A DNA stretch of 64,000 nt from Saccharopolyspora gloriosae (GTDB lineage: Bacteria > Actinomycetota > Actinomycetes > Mycobacteriales > Pseudonocardiaceae): NCBI RefSeq assembly GCF_014203325.1, contig NZ_JACHIV010000001.1:993501-1057500 (forward strand). The letters are read 5' to 3'. Below the pieces are notes generated by a model. It saw nothing but the letters and a program-made list of their open reading frames with translations. It was not told the origin of the DNA and made no database searches. The translations under genes and the position numbers were made by a program. Positions within the stretch are counted from its first letter, which is position 1; each line of letters opens with the position of its first letter. This document shows, in pieces, positions 33,374-42,723 of the stretch.

Positions 33374-35109
33374 GACGCCACCTTCGGGTTCTCGGTGAGG
33401 GGACGGGCCCACCAGCCGTCCGGGAAGCGGAACGCGACGCGCAGCGGACCGGTGGTCGCCGCCGGGGCCACCGCGCGGTAGCCGAGGCCGATCTCGATGC
33501 CGACGGTCTGGCTCTCGGCGTCGGACCGCGGGATGTCCACGACACCACCGCCGACGACCTCGCCGTTCTGGTCCAGCACCGCGACGCACTCGGCCCGTTC
33601 GATGCCGGAGATCGCCCAGCCCTTGAGCATCCGCGCGCCGCCCTGGATCTGGTCGGTCTCCACGTTGAGGATCACGTCCCACCCGGCCGGGCGGGGTTCG
33701 CGGTAGCTGCCGACGCTCGGCACCCGCCAGCCGGAGGTGTCCACCCGCGCGCCGATCTCGGTGCCGTCGCCGCAGCCCAGGGTGAACTCGTCGGAGAACG
33801 GGTAGTGCCCCAGCGCTCGCATCCGCGGCAGCAACCGGTCGGGGGAGGGGAAGCGATCGGTGAACGCGTCGGTGGCGCCGACCTTCGCGGCGACCGCGAG
33901 CAACTGCTGGTTCGGCGCGTCCTCGCGCACGGTCTGCGCCATCGGGGCGCCCAGCGCCACGGTGCTCAGGACGGTCGTGAACACCGCCACCGACCGCACC
34001 GCGGGCCAGCGGGCCCACGCCACGGTGATCACGAGCACCGCGATCCACAGCGCGGCGGTCATGCTGTTGTAGCGGCTCTGCAGGCCGGCGGACTCGCCGA
34101 ACGCCGCTCGCGAACCGGAGATCATCACCGCGCAGCCGACGGCGTACACGGCCAGGCCCCACCAGGGAGCGCTCGCCGAGCGGTGTTCGGGGCGCAGGCA
34201 CCCCGGCAGGTGCACGGCCAGCAGCGCCAGCCCGGCGACCCCGGCGACCAGCGCCAGCGAGGGCTCGGTGCCCGTCCACACCATGCCGAGCATGCTCAGC
34301 CCGGCCAGCAGCGCCTGCGCCGGGTCATCGGTCGGGGAGGCGCCCCCGCCGCCCTGCGGGCCGCGCAGCACCAGCCAGGTCGCGACCACGACCACTCCGA
34401 CGATCATCGGAGTGGCGACGCGCGCCCGCCGTTCGCCGCGCAACCACGCCACCAGCGACAACGCCGGCCACACCGCGAACGAGGTGCCGTAGCTGATCGA
34501 GGCCAGCAGCCCCAGCACCACCGCGATCGACAGCCGCCCCCGCTGCATCGCCAGCAGCGCGCCGAGCACCAGCAGCATCGCCAGGATCCACGAGGCGCCG
34601 CTCATCGAGCGCACGAAGTTGTGGATGCCGTGCGGGTTGAACACCAGCGTCGAGGTCGCCACCACCAGCGCCGCGCGCTGCCAGCGGCCGAGCGAAGCGG
34701 GCAGCATCGCCCACACCAGCAGCACGCAGCCCACGCCGAAGGCCAGCACCACCAGCCCCAGCGGATGGTTCAGGCCGTGCCCGAACCGGGCGCTGAGCCA
34801 GAACAGCAGGCTCGGCAGCACGAACGGGTGCTCGTTGCGGAACCCGAACAGCGCCTCCGGGCGCAGCGAGCCGTCCTCGCCGGTGATGTCCAGCAGGACC
34901 CACCAGTAGTCGTAGAAGTGCAGCTGAGGTGAGCGCAGCACTTCCCGGAGCATCATCAACGGCGGTACCAGGGCCGACAGCAGCAGCAGCCGAGGGCCGA
35001 GCGGTCCTGCGCGGAGCCGCTGTGAGCGGTCGCGCGGCAGGTCGTCGAGGTCCCCGGACGATGCGTGCTCGTCCCGCCCCGAAATGGACTCGGATGCGAT
35101 CTCGGTCAC
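33370..35109 (-). CDS. Polytopic membrane protein, probable GT-C-type glycosyltransferase
   Basis: 579 aa with about ten hydrophobic segments between residues 40 and 400 and a C-terminal soluble domain of about 150 residues (FSDEFTLGCGDGTEIGARVDTSG...). An early loop with YDYWWVLLDITGEDGSLRPEALF between helices 1 and 2 resembles the acidic loop of GT-C transferases. No exact family recognised. Coupled by ATGA overlap to the GT2 gene, suggesting it uses the polyprenyl-linked sugar made by that enzyme to decorate a surface molecule. GTG start. Confidence 0.65.
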   Translation of the reverse strand: MTEIASESISGRDEHASSGDLDDLPRDRSQRLRAGPLGPRLLLLSALVPPLMMLREVLRSPQLHFYDYWWVLLDITGEDGSLRPEALFGFRNEHPFVLPSLLFWLSARFGHGLNHPLGLVVLAFGVGCVLLVWAMLPASLGRWQRAALVVATSTLVFNPHGIHNFVRSMSGASWILAMLLVLGALLAMQRGRLSIAVVLGLLASISYGTSFAVWPALSLVAWLRGERRARVATPMIVGVVVVATWLVLRGPQGGGGASPTDDPAQALLAGLSMLGMVWTGTEPSLALVAGVAGLALLAVHLPGCLRPEHRSASAPWWGLAVYAVGCAVMISGSRAAFGESAGLQSRYNSMTAALWIAVLVITVAWARWPAVRSVAVFTTVLSTVALGAPMAQTVREDAPNQQLLAVAAKVGATDAFTDRFPSPDRLLPRMRALGHYPFSDEFTLGCGDGTEIGARVDTSGWRVPSVGSYREPRPAGWDVILNVETDQIQGGARMLKGWAISGIERAECVAVLDQNGEVVGGGVVDIPRSDAESQTVGIEIGLGYRAVAPAATTGPLRVAFRFPDGWWARPLTENPKVAS

Positions 35110-35363
35110 GCGCTTTTCCCCATGTCACGGTCGAACGGCGACTCACCGTAGCAAGCGGCGTGCGCGGGTTCGGGCGTTTGTCGGGACATCGCCGGTGACG
35201 GTGTTCACCCGCGCTTTCCGGCTGGTGCGCGGCCCTCCGGAGGAGCCGCGAGGCGCCGATGCCCACCCGGTTCTCCGGTGCCGCGGCGGTGTGGAATAAG
35301 CTGCCGTCCTGCCCGCTCCCGGCGGCTCGGACCCCTAGCGGCCGGGTGCCATCGGGCGGTCTG

Positions 35364-35565
35364 TATGCTGTGTGAGCACTTCTCGCCGCCGGACGGGCGG
35401 AGAGGCAAAACGCCTGTGGAACCCGGTGTGCCCCTCGTGGGGACGAGGGTCGCGACACAGGAACCCCCCGAAGCCCGGCCTGGCCGGGTGGTAGGAACTC
35501 CGGCTCGCCGGAGAGGGCGTCAACGGGTGAACCAAGCGAACCGAGTAGCAGGAGACTTCCGACTC
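35364..35565 (+). promoter_or_regulatory. rplU promoter and structured 5' leader
   Basis: A -10-like TATGCT lies at 35364-35369. The following ~190-nt leader holds consecutive hairpins: CCCTCGT-GGGG-ACGAGGG (35432-35449), CCCGGCC/GGCCGGG (35474-35488) and CTCCGG-CTCG-CCGGAG (35498-35513), then a purine-rich AGGAGA site before the rplU ATG. Such a leader suggests post-transcriptional control, perhaps by L21 itself. The rest of the 35110-35363 gap shows nothing clear. Confidence 0.5.
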
Positions 35566-35874
35566 ATGTACGCGATCGTCAAGACCGGCGGCAAGCAGTA
35601 CAAAGTGGCGGTCGGGGACGTCGTCGAGGTCGAGAAGCTCGAAGGCGACGCCGGCACCGAGGTCACCTTCCCGGCTGTTCTGGTCGTCGACGGCACCGAC
35701 GTCACCGCCGACGCCAACGCACTGGCGAAGGTCTCGGTGACCGGGAAGCTGGTCGAGCAGACCAAGGGCCCCAAGATCCGCATCCACAAGTTCAAGAACA
35801 AGACCGGATACCAGAAGCGCCAGGGTCACCGTCAGAAGTTGACCCGCGTTGAGGTCACCGGCATCACCAAGTGA
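35566..35874 (+). CDS. rplU: 50S ribosomal protein L21
   Basis: 102 aa. [30 protein letters not shown] and the C-terminal [26 protein letters not shown] are canonical L21, which binds 23S rRNA. First gene of the rplU-rpmA unit; rpmA follows after 14 nt. A long structured leader precedes it. Confidence 0.98.
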   Translation: MYAIVKTGGKQYKVAVGDVVEVEKLEGDAGTEVTFPAVLVVDGTDVTADANALAKVSVTGKLVEQTKGPKIRIHKFKNKTGYQKRQGHRQKLTRVEVTGITK

Positions 35875-35888
35875 GGACCTGAGTAGTC

Positions 35889-36149
35889 ATGGCACATAAG
35901 AAGGGCGCATCCAGCTCTCGTAACGGCCGCGACTCGAACGCTCAGTATCTGGGCGTGAAGCGCTACGGCGGCCAGGTCGTCAAGGCCGGCGAGATCCTGC
36001 TTCGGCAGCGCGGCACGAAGTTCCACCCCGGCCTGAACGTGGGCCGCGGCAAGGACGACACGCTGTTCGCTCTCTCGGCCGGTGAGGTCGAGTTCGGCAG
36101 CAAGCGCGGTCGCAAGACCGTGAACATCGTGCCGGCCGAGGTCGTCTGA
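35889..36149 (+). CDS. rpmA: 50S ribosomal protein L27
   Basis: 86 aa. [48 protein letters not shown] is canonical; the N-terminus reaches into the peptidyl-transferase centre. There is no N-terminal extension of the firmicute type that needs protease processing. Ends at a bidirectional-looking hairpin before obg. Confidence 0.98.
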   Translation: MAHKKGASSSRNGRDSNAQYLGVKRYGGQVVKAGEILLRQRGTKFHPGLNVGRGKDDTLFALSAGEVEFGSKRGRKTVNIVPAEVV

Positions 36150-36176
36150 CCCGGCTCTCGGCACAGCACTTCCCGA

Positions 36177-36216
36177 CGAGGGGCGGGTCCGGTTCGCAAA
36201 CCGGTCCCGCCCCTCG
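36177..36216 (+). terminator. Hairpin between rpmA and obg
   Basis: An 18-bp stem with one mismatch (36177-36194 with 36199-36216), CGCA loop. It should separate the ribosomal protein genes from obg, at least partially. Confidence 0.75.
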
Positions 36217-36274
36217 TTCGCGTTCGCGCTCGCGGACGCTGTGATGTCAGCACTTTCTTTACCTGGAGGGACTC

Positions 36275-37750
36275 GTGTCGCGGTTCGTTGACCGCGTGAC
36301 CATCCACATCGCCGCGGGCGATGGGGGCAATGGCTGCGCCTCGGTCCACCGGGAGAAGTTCAAGCCGCTCGGCGGCCCCGACGGCGGCAACGGCGGCCGC
36401 GGCGGTGACGTGCGGCTCGTCGTGGATTCGGGCGTGCACACGCTGCTCGACTTCCACCACCGGCCGCACGCCGCCGCGGCCAACGGCAAACCGGGCAAGG
36501 GCGGGCACCGCAACGGCGCGATCGGCGAGGACCTGATCCTGCCGGTGCCGGACGGGACCGTCGTGCTCACCGAGGACGGCGAGGTGCTGGCGGACCTGAT
36601 CGGCCCCGGCACCACGTTCGTCGCCGCCGAAGGCGGCCGGGGCGGGCTCGGCAACGCCGCGCTGGCCTCGAAGGCCCGCAAGGCGCCCGGTTTCGCGTTG
36701 CTCGGGGAGCCGGGTGACCAGCTCGACCTGGTGCTGGAGCTGAAGTCCGTCGCCGACGCAGGCCTGCTCGGATTCCCCTCGGCGGGCAAGTCGTCGCTGA
36801 TCTCGGTCGTGTCCGCCGCGAAGCCGAAGATCGCGGACTACCCGTTCACCACGCTGGCGCCGAACCTCGGTGTGGTCACCGCGGGCGAGACGGTGTTCAC
36901 CTTGGCCGACGTGCCCGGTCTGATCCCCGGAGCGAGCGAAGGCCGCGGGCTGGGCCTGGACTTCCTGCGCCACATCGAGCGGTGCGCGGTGCTGGTGCAC
37001 GTCGTGGACTGCGCGACGATGGAGCCGGGACGCGATCCGCTGTCCGACGTGGACGCGTTGGAATCGGAACTGGCCCGCTACACGCCCGCGCTGCAGGGCG
37101 AGCACGGCGACCTCGGCGAACGCCCGCGGCTGGTGGTGCTGAACAAGGTCGACGTGCCGGAGGCGCGCGAGCTCGCCGACCTGATCCGGCCCGACCTGGA
37201 AGCCCGCGGACTGCGCGTGTTCGAGGTCTCCGCGGCCAGCCACGAAGGCCTCCGCGAGCTCACCTTCGCGCTGGCCGAGGAGGTCGAGCGCTACCGGGCG
37301 TCGCTGCCCGAACCCGAACCGGCGCGGGTCGTGGTGCGCCCGCACGCCATCGGCGACTCCGGGTTCACCATCGAGACCGACCCGGAGGACGACGCCGCGT
37401 TCGTCGTGCGCGGCGAGAAGCCGGAGCGGTGGGTGCGCCAGACCCAGTTCGACAACGACGAGGCGGTGGGCTTCCTCGCCGACCGGCTCGCGAAGCTCGG
37501 GGTGGAGGAAGCGCTGGGCCGCGCCGGTGCGGAGCCGGGCAGTCAGGTCACCATCGGCAGCGTGACCTTCGATTGGGAGCCGTCCACCCCGGCCGGTGTC
37601 GCCGCGATGCTCAGCGGGCGCGGCACCGACAACCGCTTGGACTCGACCGACCGCGTGGGCGCCTCCGAGCGCAAGGCGGCGAAGAAGGCGCGCCGTTCGC
37701 ACCTCGACGAGCAGGGCGGCTACATCGGCGGTGACGAGGAGGACGAATGA
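36275..37750 (+). CDS. obg: GTPase Obg (CgtA)
   Basis: 491 aa. Glycine-rich Obg fold (residues 1-158, with [16 protein letters not shown] and [10 protein letters not shown]), a G domain with P-loop GFPSAGKSS (166-174), switch [14 protein letters not shown] and SAAS, and a C-terminal OCT domain (about 350-435, [27 protein letters not shown]). Obg associates with the 50S subunit and links ribosome assembly to growth and stringent signals. GTG start with TGGAGG upstream. Coupled to proB by ATGA overlap. Confidence 0.97.
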   Translation: MSRFVDRVTIHIAAGDGGNGCASVHREKFKPLGGPDGGNGGRGGDVRLVVDSGVHTLLDFHHRPHAAAANGKPGKGGHRNGAIGEDLILPVPDGTVVLTEDGEVLADLIGPGTTFVAAEGGRGGLGNAALASKARKAPGFALLGEPGDQLDLVLELKSVADAGLLGFPSAGKSSLISVVSAAKPKIADYPFTTLAPNLGVVTAGETVFTLADVPGLIPGASEGRGLGLDFLRHIERCAVLVHVVDCATMEPGRDPLSDVDALESELARYTPALQGEHGDLGERPRLVVLNKVDVPEARELADLIRPDLEARGLRVFEVSAASHEGLRELTFALAEEVERYRASLPEPEPARVVVRPHAIGDSGFTIETDPEDDAAFVVRGEKPERWVRQTQFDNDEAVGFLADRLAKLGVEEALGRAGAEPGSQVTIGSVTFDWEPSTPAGVAAMLSGRGTDNRLDSTDRVGASERKAAKKARRSHLDEQGGYIGGDEEDE

Positions 37751-38871
37751 CCGACGCGGTGGAGCTGTCGCCGACCCGCAAGTCGATCGCGGCGGCGCAC
37801 CGCCTCGTCGTCAAAGTCGGTTCGTCCTCGCTGACCACGTCGAAGGGCGCGCTGGACCAGGCGCGGCTCGCCGCGCTGGTGGACGCCGTCGCAGCCCGCG
37901 TCGACGCGGGCTGCCAGGTCGTCGTGGTGTCCTCCGGTGCCATCGCGGCCGGGATCGCGCCGCTGGGACTGCGCCGCAGGCCGCGTGACCTCGCCACGAA
38001 GCAGGCCGCGGCCAGCGTGGGGCAGCAGGCGTTGGCGCACGCCTACGCCGAGTCCTTCGCCCGCTACCGCCGCACCGTCGGGCAGGTGCTGCTCACCGCC
38101 GACGACGTGGTGCGGCGGGCGCACTACCGCAACGCGCAGCGCACGCTGAACCGCCTGCTCACGCTGGGTGTGGTGCCGGTGGTCAACGAGAACGACACGG
38201 TCGCCACCGCGGAGATCAGGTTCGGGGACAACGACCGGCTCGCCGCGCTCGTCTCGCACCTCGTCGGCGCGGACGCGCTGCTGCTGCTGTCCGATGTGGA
38301 CGCCCTCTACGACGGTGATCCGCGCGGTGGGGGTGCGTCGGTGATCCGCGAGGTCACCGGTGCGGGCGACCTCGACGGCGTGGACGCGAGCGGAGCGGGG
38401 TCGGGGGTCGGCACCGGCGGCATGGCCTCCAAGGTCGAGGCCGCCCGGGTGGCGTGCACCGCGGGCATCCCGGTGCTGCTGACCTCCGCCGCGCAGGCCG
38501 GGCGGGCGCTCGGCGACGCCGACGTGGGCACCGCGTTCGCGGCCACCGGCACCCGGCTCTCGGCCCGCCGGTTCTGGCTCGCGCACGCCGCGGGCGCCCG
38601 CGGCCGGTTGTGGCTGGACGACGGGGCGGTCGCGGCCGTGGTCCGGCGGCGGCGTTCGCTGCTGGCGGCCGGGATCACCTCGGTCGAAGGCACCTTCGAC
38701 GGCGGCGACGTCGTCGAACTGCTCGATCCGTCCGGGATCGTGGTGGCACGTGGTGTGGTCGCCTACGACGCGGGTGAGCTGCCCGACCTCATCGGCCGCT
38801 CCAGCCACGAACTGCCCGCGGAGCAGCGCCGCGAGGTCGTCCACGCCGACGACCTGGTCGCACTGCGCTGA
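37747..38871 (+). CDS. proB: Glutamate 5-kinase
   Basis: 374 aa. First step of proline synthesis: phosphorylation of glutamate. Amino-acid-kinase motifs [50 protein letters not shown] and [15 protein letters not shown]. The C-terminal PUA domain is present ([30 protein letters not shown]...). Coupled to obg; its pathway partner proA lies 3.8 kb downstream, beyond two genes on the opposite strand. Confidence 0.96.
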   Translation: MTDAVELSPTRKSIAAAHRLVVKVGSSSLTTSKGALDQARLAALVDAVAARVDAGCQVVVVSSGAIAAGIAPLGLRRRPRDLATKQAAASVGQQALAHAYAESFARYRRTVGQVLLTADDVVRRAHYRNAQRTLNRLLTLGVVPVVNENDTVATAEIRFGDNDRLAALVSHLVGADALLLLSDVDALYDGDPRGGGASVIREVTGAGDLDGVDASGAGSGVGTGGMASKVEAARVACTAGIPVLLTSAAQAGRALGDADVGTAFAATGTRLSARRFWLAHAAGARGRLWLDDGAVAAVVRRRRSLLAAGITSVEGTFDGGDVVELLDPSGIVVARGVVAYDAGELPDLIGRSSHELPAEQRREVVHADDLVALR

Positions 38872-38883
38872 CGGCGTTCGCGC

Positions 38884-40158
38884 TCAGCGGAGTTCGGTGC
38901 CCTTGGTCTCCGGGAGGGTGCGGATGACCAGGAACGCGACCACGGCGCTCCCGGCGATGTACCAGAAGAACGCGGTGGACGCGTCGACCGCGGCCAAGCC
39001 CTGGATCACCAGCGGAGCGGTGCCGCCGAACACGGCGACCGTCAGGTTGTACCAAGCCCCGATGCCCAGACCGCGCAGCTCCGTCGGGAACAGCTCCGAC
39101 ATGATCGCCGGGGCGATCGACGTCATCGCCGTGTAGAGGCCGACGCCGACGCAGAAGACGACCAGCAGGCTGCCGAGCCCCGGGCGGACCAGGGCCGACA
39201 GCGGCACGATCAGCACCGCCGTCGCCGCCGACCACGCCAGCAGCTGCGGTTTGCGCCCGAAGCGGTCCGACAGCACGCCCATCGGGTACTGCAAGGCGAT
39301 GAACAGCGCGGTGGCCACCGACAGCGCCAAGAAGACGTCCGTGGCGTCGGCACCGCGGGTCTTCACCGCGAACGGGGTCAGCGCGCTGAAGAACGTGTAG
39401 TAGCACAGCGTCGAGAGCATGCTGAACCCGATCAGCTGGCCCACCGCCTTGGGGTGCAGCCGCAACGTCGTCCGCAGCGGTTTCGCGAGGGCGCGGGCCT
39501 TCTCCCGGTTGTCCTCGAACTGCTCGGTCTCCTCCAGCGAGCGGCGCAGCCACACGCCGATCAGCCCCAGCACGCCGCCGATCACGAACGGGATGCGCCA
39601 GCCGAAGTCGGTGAGCTGCTGCTCGCTGAGCACCGAGGTCAGCAGGAAACCCAGCAGCGAGGCGATGAGCAGCGCGGTGCCGGTGGAGATGTAGAAGAAG
39701 GCGGAGTAGCGCCCGCGCCTGCTCGCCGGGGCGATCTCGGCCAGGTAGGCCGACGCGTTCGACACCTCGCCGCCCAGCGACAGGCCCTGCCCGATCCGGG
39801 CCAGCACGAGCAGCGCGGGCGCCGCCCAGCCGATCAGGTCGAAGGTCGGCAGCACCCCGATCAGCAGCGAACCGCCCGCCATCAGCGCGATCGTCAGCAG
39901 CATCGCCGTCTTCCGGCCGCGCAGGTCGGCGAACCGGCCGAGCAGCCAGCCGCCGAGCGGGCGGAAGAAGAACGCGAGCGCGAACGTGGCGAGCGTGTTC
40001 ACCAGCGCCAGCTCACCGGGGAAGAAGCGGCTCGCGAAGTACACGCTGAACGCGCTGTAGATCGTCCAGTCGTACCACTCGATCGCATTGCCGATGCTTG
40101 CCGCGACGAGCTTGCGCATCGGCAGCCGATGCCGCTCGGGCACGGATGTAGCCGTCAC
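38884..40158 (-). CDS. MFS transporter of the metabolite:H+ symporter family
   Basis: 424 aa from GTG 40158, which has GGGGAGGGG upstream; a GTG at 40188 lacks such a site. Twelve predicted membrane helices. Signature GNAIEWYDWTIYSAFSVYFASRFFPG in helix 1, and FADLRGRKTAML with LSDRFGRKPQLL in the 2-3 and 8-9 loops, typical of the MHS group that imports osmoprotectants and organic acids such as proline, betaine, citrate or ketoglutarate. Proximity to proB/proA makes a compatible-solute substrate tempting but unproven. Convergent with proB. Confidence 0.85.
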   Translation of the reverse strand: MTATSVPERHRLPMRKLVAASIGNAIEWYDWTIYSAFSVYFASRFFPGELALVNTLATFALAFFFRPLGGWLLGRFADLRGRKTAMLLTIALMAGGSLLIGVLPTFDLIGWAAPALLVLARIGQGLSLGGEVSNASAYLAEIAPASRRGRYSAFFYISTGTALLIASLLGFLLTSVLSEQQLTDFGWRIPFVIGGVLGLIGVWLRRSLEETEQFEDNREKARALAKPLRTTLRLHPKAVGQLIGFSMLSTLCYYTFFSALTPFAVKTRGADATDVFLALSVATALFIALQYPMGVLSDRFGRKPQLLAWSAATAVLIVPLSALVRPGLGSLLVVFCVGVGLYTAMTSIAPAIMSELFPTELRGLGIGAWYNLTVAVFGGTAPLVIQGLAAVDASTAFFWYIAGSAVVAFLVIRTLPETKGTELR

Positions 40159-40262
40159 CGTCCGCCCCTCCCCGAATCGGTCCCCCACACGGGCTAGTGG
40201 GTCGGATCACACTAGAGCTCCTGGCACCCGCCTGGAAACCCTTCCCAGCCACCGGACCCACC

Positions 40263-40276
40263 GTTTCGCGTGAAAC
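40263..40276. promoter_or_regulatory. parS-like sequence (degenerate)
   Basis: GTTTCGCGTGAAAC differs from the actinobacterial parS core GTTTCACGTGAAAC at one position. It lies in the 351-bp gap between the MFS and recQ genes. A single degenerate site may not bind ParB. Confidence 0.3.
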
Positions 40277-40360
40277 ACCCCGATCACCACCCCACCCTCA
40301 GCGACCCGCCCGGCCCCTCAACCCCGAACCACCCCACGTCCGAGCGACACCGCCCACCCG

Positions 40361-40441
40361 CAATTTCTCGCGAAATTGACGAGGGGAAACGCCGTGATCA
40401 GCGGAAACGTGAGCGGTGGGATTCAATTTCTCGCGAAATTG
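40361..40441. repeat. Two identical 18-bp palindromic sequences
   Basis: CAATTTCTCGCGAAATTG occurs at 40361-40378 and 40424-40441 (stem CAATTTC/GAAATTG, TCGC centre), 63 bp apart, upstream of the MFS gene and downstream of recQ. Related sequences occur at 21551 and 21650. No gene is visible in 40159-40509. Confidence 0.7.
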
Positions 40442-40509
40442 CAGGGGTGGGTGACATTCGTGCGGGTGGAATCGGTGTCGACGCTGGGGAGCGTGCGGTA
40501 AGAGACGGC

Positions 40510-42627
40510 TCAGCCGGTGGAGGCGAGGGTGAACGGCAGCACCGCCGGGGCACCGGCGAGCCGCAAGGTGCGGGCGACGATCGCCGAGGTCCAGCCGGTG
40601 TCGGTGTAGTCGTCCATCAGCAGCACCGGACCGTCCAGCTCGGCGACCTTCGCCGCGAGGTCCTCCGGCACCTTGAACTGCCCGCGCAGCGAACCGACGC
40701 GCTGCGCGCTGTTGCCGCGCTTCGGCGACGTCGACGGATTCGTCGCCACCTCGCCCAGCAGCGGCAACCGGCCGATCGTGGCGATGCGCTGCGCGAGGGT
40801 GCGCACCAGCAGCGGCCTGCTGTTCGAGCCGATCGAGATGACGCCCACCGGCCGCTGCTCCCAGTCCCAGGAGGCCAGCACCTGCACGCACGCCTGGAAC
40901 AGGTCCTCCGGCAGCTCCTGGTCCGCGACACCGGTGCCGAGCAGTTCGCGCAGCCGATTGCCCCAGCCGATGTCGGTCAACCGGCCCACGGCGCGGCCCG
41001 GTTCGGCGCGCTCTCCGGCGGGCAGCCTGCCGGAGACGGCGAGCCCCAGCGCATCCATGCCGCTCGGCCACATCTTGCGCGGTTCGAACACGACGCCCGG
41101 CCGGTGCAGCCGCTCCTGCGCCTGCTGGACCACCTGCTCGTCGACGTCGGTGGAGCGGTTCTCCCCGGTGCAGTTGTCGCAGCGCCCGCACGGCTCGGCG
41201 TACGGGTCGTCGAGCTGGCGGCGCAGGAACTCCATCCGGCATTCGGTGGTGCCCAGGTAGTCCAGCATCGCCTGCTGCTCGGCGGCCCGTTCCGCGGCGA
41301 TGCGCCCGTAGCGTTCGGCGTCGTAGCTCCAGGGTTCGCCGGTCGCTTCCCAACCGCCCTTGACCCGGCGCACGGCGCCGTCCACGTCGAGGACCTTGAG
41401 CACCATCTCCAGCCGGGACCGGCCCAGTTCGACGCGGGGTTCCAAACCGGCCGTGGACACGGTGCCGCTTTCGGCGAGGGCGGCCAGGATCGAGCGGACG
41501 GTGCCCTCCGGCGGGAACGCGAGCGACGCGAAGTAGCGCCAGATCTCCTGGTCCTCCGGTCCGGGCAGCAGCAGCGCCTCCGCGCGCCGCACACCACGAC
41601 CGGCGCGGCCGATCTGCTGGTAGTAGGCGATCGGCGAGGACGGCGCACCCAGGTGCACCACAAAACCGAGGTCGGGCTTGTCGAAGCCCATGCCCAGCGC
41701 GGAGGTCGCCACCAGCGCCTTCACCCGGTTCGCCAGCAGGTCCTCCTCCGCGCGCTGCCGCTCCTCCGGGTCGGTGCGCCCCGAGTAGGAGGCGACCTCG
41801 AAGCCCTGGTCGCGCAGGTACCCGGCGACCTCGTCGGTGGCCGCGACGGTGAGCGTGTAGATGATCCCGGAGCCGGTCATGTCGCCGAGGTTGCTCGCCA
41901 GCCACGCGAGCCGCGCCTGCGCCGTCGGCAGCCGCAGCACGCCGAGCCGCAGGCTCTCCCGGTCCAGGGTGCCGCGCAGCACCAGCGTCTCCTGCGGGTC
42001 GCTGAACTCGCCGCCGACGCCGAGCTGGTCGGACACGTCCTGCACGACGCGGTCGTTGGCGGTGGCCGTCGTCGCCAGCACCGGGACGCCTTCGGGCAGC
42101 TCGCCCAGCAGCGTGCGCAGCCGGCGGTAGTCGGGCCGGAAGTCGTGGCCCCAGTCGGAGATGCAGTGCGCCTCGTCGACCACCAGCAGGCCCGCGCTGT
42201 GGGTGAGCTCCGGCAGCACCGTGTCCCGGAAGTCGGGATTGTTCAGCCGTTCGGGGCTCACCAGCAGCACGTCCACGTCGCCGACGGCGACCTGCTCCTC
42301 GATGGACTGCCAGGCCTGCGGATTGGCCGAGTTGATCGTGGCGGCGCGCACGCCCGCGGCTTCGGCGGCTTCGACCTGGTTGCGCATCAGCGCCAGCAGC
42401 GGCGAGACGATCACCGTGGGGCCTTCGCCGAGTTCCCGCAGCAGCGCGGTGGCCAGGAAGTACACCGCGGACTTGCCCCAGCCGGTGCGCTGCACCACGA
42501 GCGCGCGCCGACGATGCAGCACCAGGGCCTGGATGGCGCGCCACTGATCTTCGCGCAGTTCCGCATCCGGACCGGCCAGCGCACGGAGCCGTTCATCGGC
42601 GAGTTCCCGCAGGGCTTGTTCGTCCAC
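40510..42627 (-). CDS. RecQ-family DNA helicase with C-terminal phosphoribosyltransferase-like domain
   Basis: 705 aa, GTG start. Helicase core: REDQWRAI (Q motif), QRTGWGKS Walker A (46-53), VDEAHCISDWGHDFRPDYRRL (DEAH 151-154), TATAND, SYSGRTDPEERQ, ATSALGMGFDKPDLGFVVHL and QQIGRAGRG. A RecQ zinc site with CGRCDNC follows. The last 150 residues end with a PRPP-binding-loop-like motif, GPVLLMDDYTDTGWTSAIVARTLRLAG. So helicase and PRTase folds are joined. Probable role in recombination or repair; the meaning of the PRTase part is unknown. Divergent from proA by 96 bp. Confidence 0.88.
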   Translation of the reverse strand: MDEQALRELADERLRALAGPDAELREDQWRAIQALVLHRRRALVVQRTGWGKSAVYFLATALLRELGEGPTVIVSPLLALMRNQVEAAEAAGVRAATINSANPQAWQSIEEQVAVGDVDVLLVSPERLNNPDFRDTVLPELTHSAGLLVVDEAHCISDWGHDFRPDYRRLRTLLGELPEGVPVLATTATANDRVVQDVSDQLGVGGEFSDPQETLVLRGTLDRESLRLGVLRLPTAQARLAWLASNLGDMTGSGIIYTLTVAATDEVAGYLRDQGFEVASYSGRTDPEERQRAEEDLLANRVKALVATSALGMGFDKPDLGFVVHLGAPSSPIAYYQQIGRAGRGVRRAEALLLPGPEDQEIWRYFASLAFPPEGTVRSILAALAESGTVSTAGLEPRVELGRSRLEMVLKVLDVDGAVRRVKGGWEATGEPWSYDAERYGRIAAERAAEQQAMLDYLGTTECRMEFLRRQLDDPYAEPCGRCDNCTGENRSTDVDEQVVQQAQERLHRPGVVFEPRKMWPSGMDALGLAVSGRLPAGERAEPGRAVGRLTDIGWGNRLRELLGTGVADQELPEDLFQACVQVLASWDWEQRPVGVISIGSNSRPLLVRTLAQRIATIGRLPLLGEVATNPSTSPKRGNSAQRVGSLRGQFKVPEDLAAKVAELDGPVLLMDDYTDTGWTSAIVARTLRLAGAPAVLPFTLASTG

Positions 42628-42711
42628 GCCCCGATTCCTACCGGATGGCGCCGACGTGCCCGGCACCGCCCATCGCTTCGTCACCAGCGGAACTCGGTTG
42701 CGGGCGCCCAC

Positions 42712-42717
42712 TAGGCT
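42712..42717 (+). promoter_or_regulatory. -10 hexamer of proA (predicted leaderless transcript)
   Basis: TAGGCT ends 6 nt before the proA GTG. The same hexamer precedes nadD at 44113-44118. Confidence 0.6.
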
Positions 42718-42723
42718 GGTCGC

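Noticed and set aside
29924-33481. A 1185-codon plus-strand frame continuing from the gene at 29924
   Set aside because: Beyond 30650 it runs antisense to AraC, deaminase and glycosyltransferase genes; the true continuation is in another frame to 30834.
38866-38889. Terminator between proB and the MFS gene
   Set aside because: Only a 6-bp CGCTGA/TCAGCG pairing that overlaps both stop codons; too weak to annotate.
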